Below, piece by piece: positions 63,181 to 64,000 of a DNA stretch of 64,000 nt. A model generated the notes under the pieces. The model was not told the origin of the DNA. It did no database searches and saw only the letters and a program-made list of their open reading frames with translations. This stretch comes from Otis tarda (taxonomy: Eukaryota; Chordata; Aves; Otidiformes; Otididae). The DNA lies in NCBI GenBank assembly GCA_026413225.1, contig CM048553.1, positions 140,562,690 through 140,626,689 on the forward strand, read 5' to 3'. Numbering within the stretch: position 1 is the stretch's first letter; each line of letters starts with the position of its first letter. A program made the position numbers and the translations under genes.

Positions 63181-64000
63181 CTGGCCTACACTGTCTTGTC
63201 CCTTGCTATGTATAAAGTATCTGCGTAAGCAAATTGAAATGCACCAGAGACTGTTCCTAGACACTGAAATCAATCACAGTAACTGTAAGGTTGTAAGAAC
63301 AACCCTTGTCGTGCCTTGAGTCCGCGCCAACAAACACTCCTAAACAGTTTGAAGGCATGATTTGGGATGTAGCTCAAGTTAGGGTTTGCATGCAGTCATC
63401 CTTTTTTAGAAGCTAAGAGAACTTAAGGCCTCTCCTGTGCCAGTTAGCTTCAGTGCCAGCGATTCAGCCCACACACATTTAATTTACTGATCGAGTTGCA
63501 GACACAAAAGCCTTCCTTGGGTCCTGCACTCTCCACTTGGTCACTGATCATGGTCCCCCTGCACCAAAAAATTTCAGATATCAGCCTGCTTGGAGTATGG
63601 TCGCTGGGCCTGCCCAGTTCAATGCTGGATCAAACATTAGATCATACCACACACCCTCAGTGGGCTTTGGCCCATACCTCTGCTCACATTGCCCTTTCTG
63701 AATCCTTCCATTGATTCCCCTGGTCTGGAAGTTCATGCTTTTGTCTTTACTACCTATTAGTTGTTCTTACTCAAGATCCATAAACATCCATGTACCCTGT
63801 CCACCTTGAAAGCCCTCTTTGCAAATCCTCTATCCCAAAGTCTACCCAGCAAATGCACCAGGTAGCCCACTAATGGGTTGACTACCACTGATCAGGTTGA
63901 CCAGGACTGTTTTAGTGTTTCTTTTTTGTGGAAAGGCTTGAACTCTATCCTAATATAAGGGGCAAGAAGAAATTGGCAAGACAGTGACTTATTTCTTGTA
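63181..64000. other. Intergenic, nothing recognised
   Basis: Unique sequence up to the window edge with no repeat, splice-supported exon or RNA gene that I can identify. Confidence 0.5.

Noticed and set aside
1-64000. CRISPR array, bacterial operon or phage system
   Set aside because: The sequence is clearly amniote nuclear DNA with CR1 and LTR repeats; no regular spacer-repeat pattern or prokaryotic gene is present.

Overview
This window is vertebrate nuclear DNA, almost certainly from a bird, probably Neoaves. Evidence: young CR1 LINE tails of the avian type, two solo LTRs whose sequences I recognise as bird endogenous retrovirus families, low gene density, AT-rich unique DNA and many short A/T homopolymers. 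Nearly all open frames are chance frames. No bacterial, plasmid, phage, CRISPR, tRNA or rRNA gene was seen.

The one gene I can support is the 5' half of a NIPA-like magnesium transporter, best match NIPAL2, on the minus strand. Three coding exons have consensus splice sites and mutually compatible phases: exon 1 (20632-20528, start codon, 35 codons), exon 2 (4725-4657, first membrane segment) and exon 3 (1597-1426, second and third membrane segments). The rest of the gene lies left of the window. Intron 1 is 15.8 kb, intron 2 is 3.1 kb, and intron 3 runs off the left edge. No standard ORF scan shows this gene, because each exon is short and exon 3 has the wrong frame as its longest ORF.

Intron 1 holds a CR1 tail (5638-5698), a G-quadruplex-prone stretch (7236-7262), a structured CpG-rich patch near 7550-7830 that could be an alternative internal promoter with a tiny in-frame first exon, and a minus-strand solo LTR (13232-13802).

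From 20633 to 64000 the DNA lies upstream of this gene and looks intergenic. It holds a 1.1 kb plus-strand solo LTR (26257-27381), CR1 tails at 31155-31440 (+) and 53069-53288 (-), two old CR1 bodies with decayed reverse transcriptase (41085-41800 on minus, 55640-56583 on plus), a degenerate minisatellite at the right end (62670-63180) and several small duplications and hairpins. A few exon-like fragments (38502, 47930, 22366, 57749, 5166) are listed as unproven candidates. I found no convincing new multi-gene system. The best leads are the hidden NIPAL2-like exons and the possible alternative promoter in intron 1.
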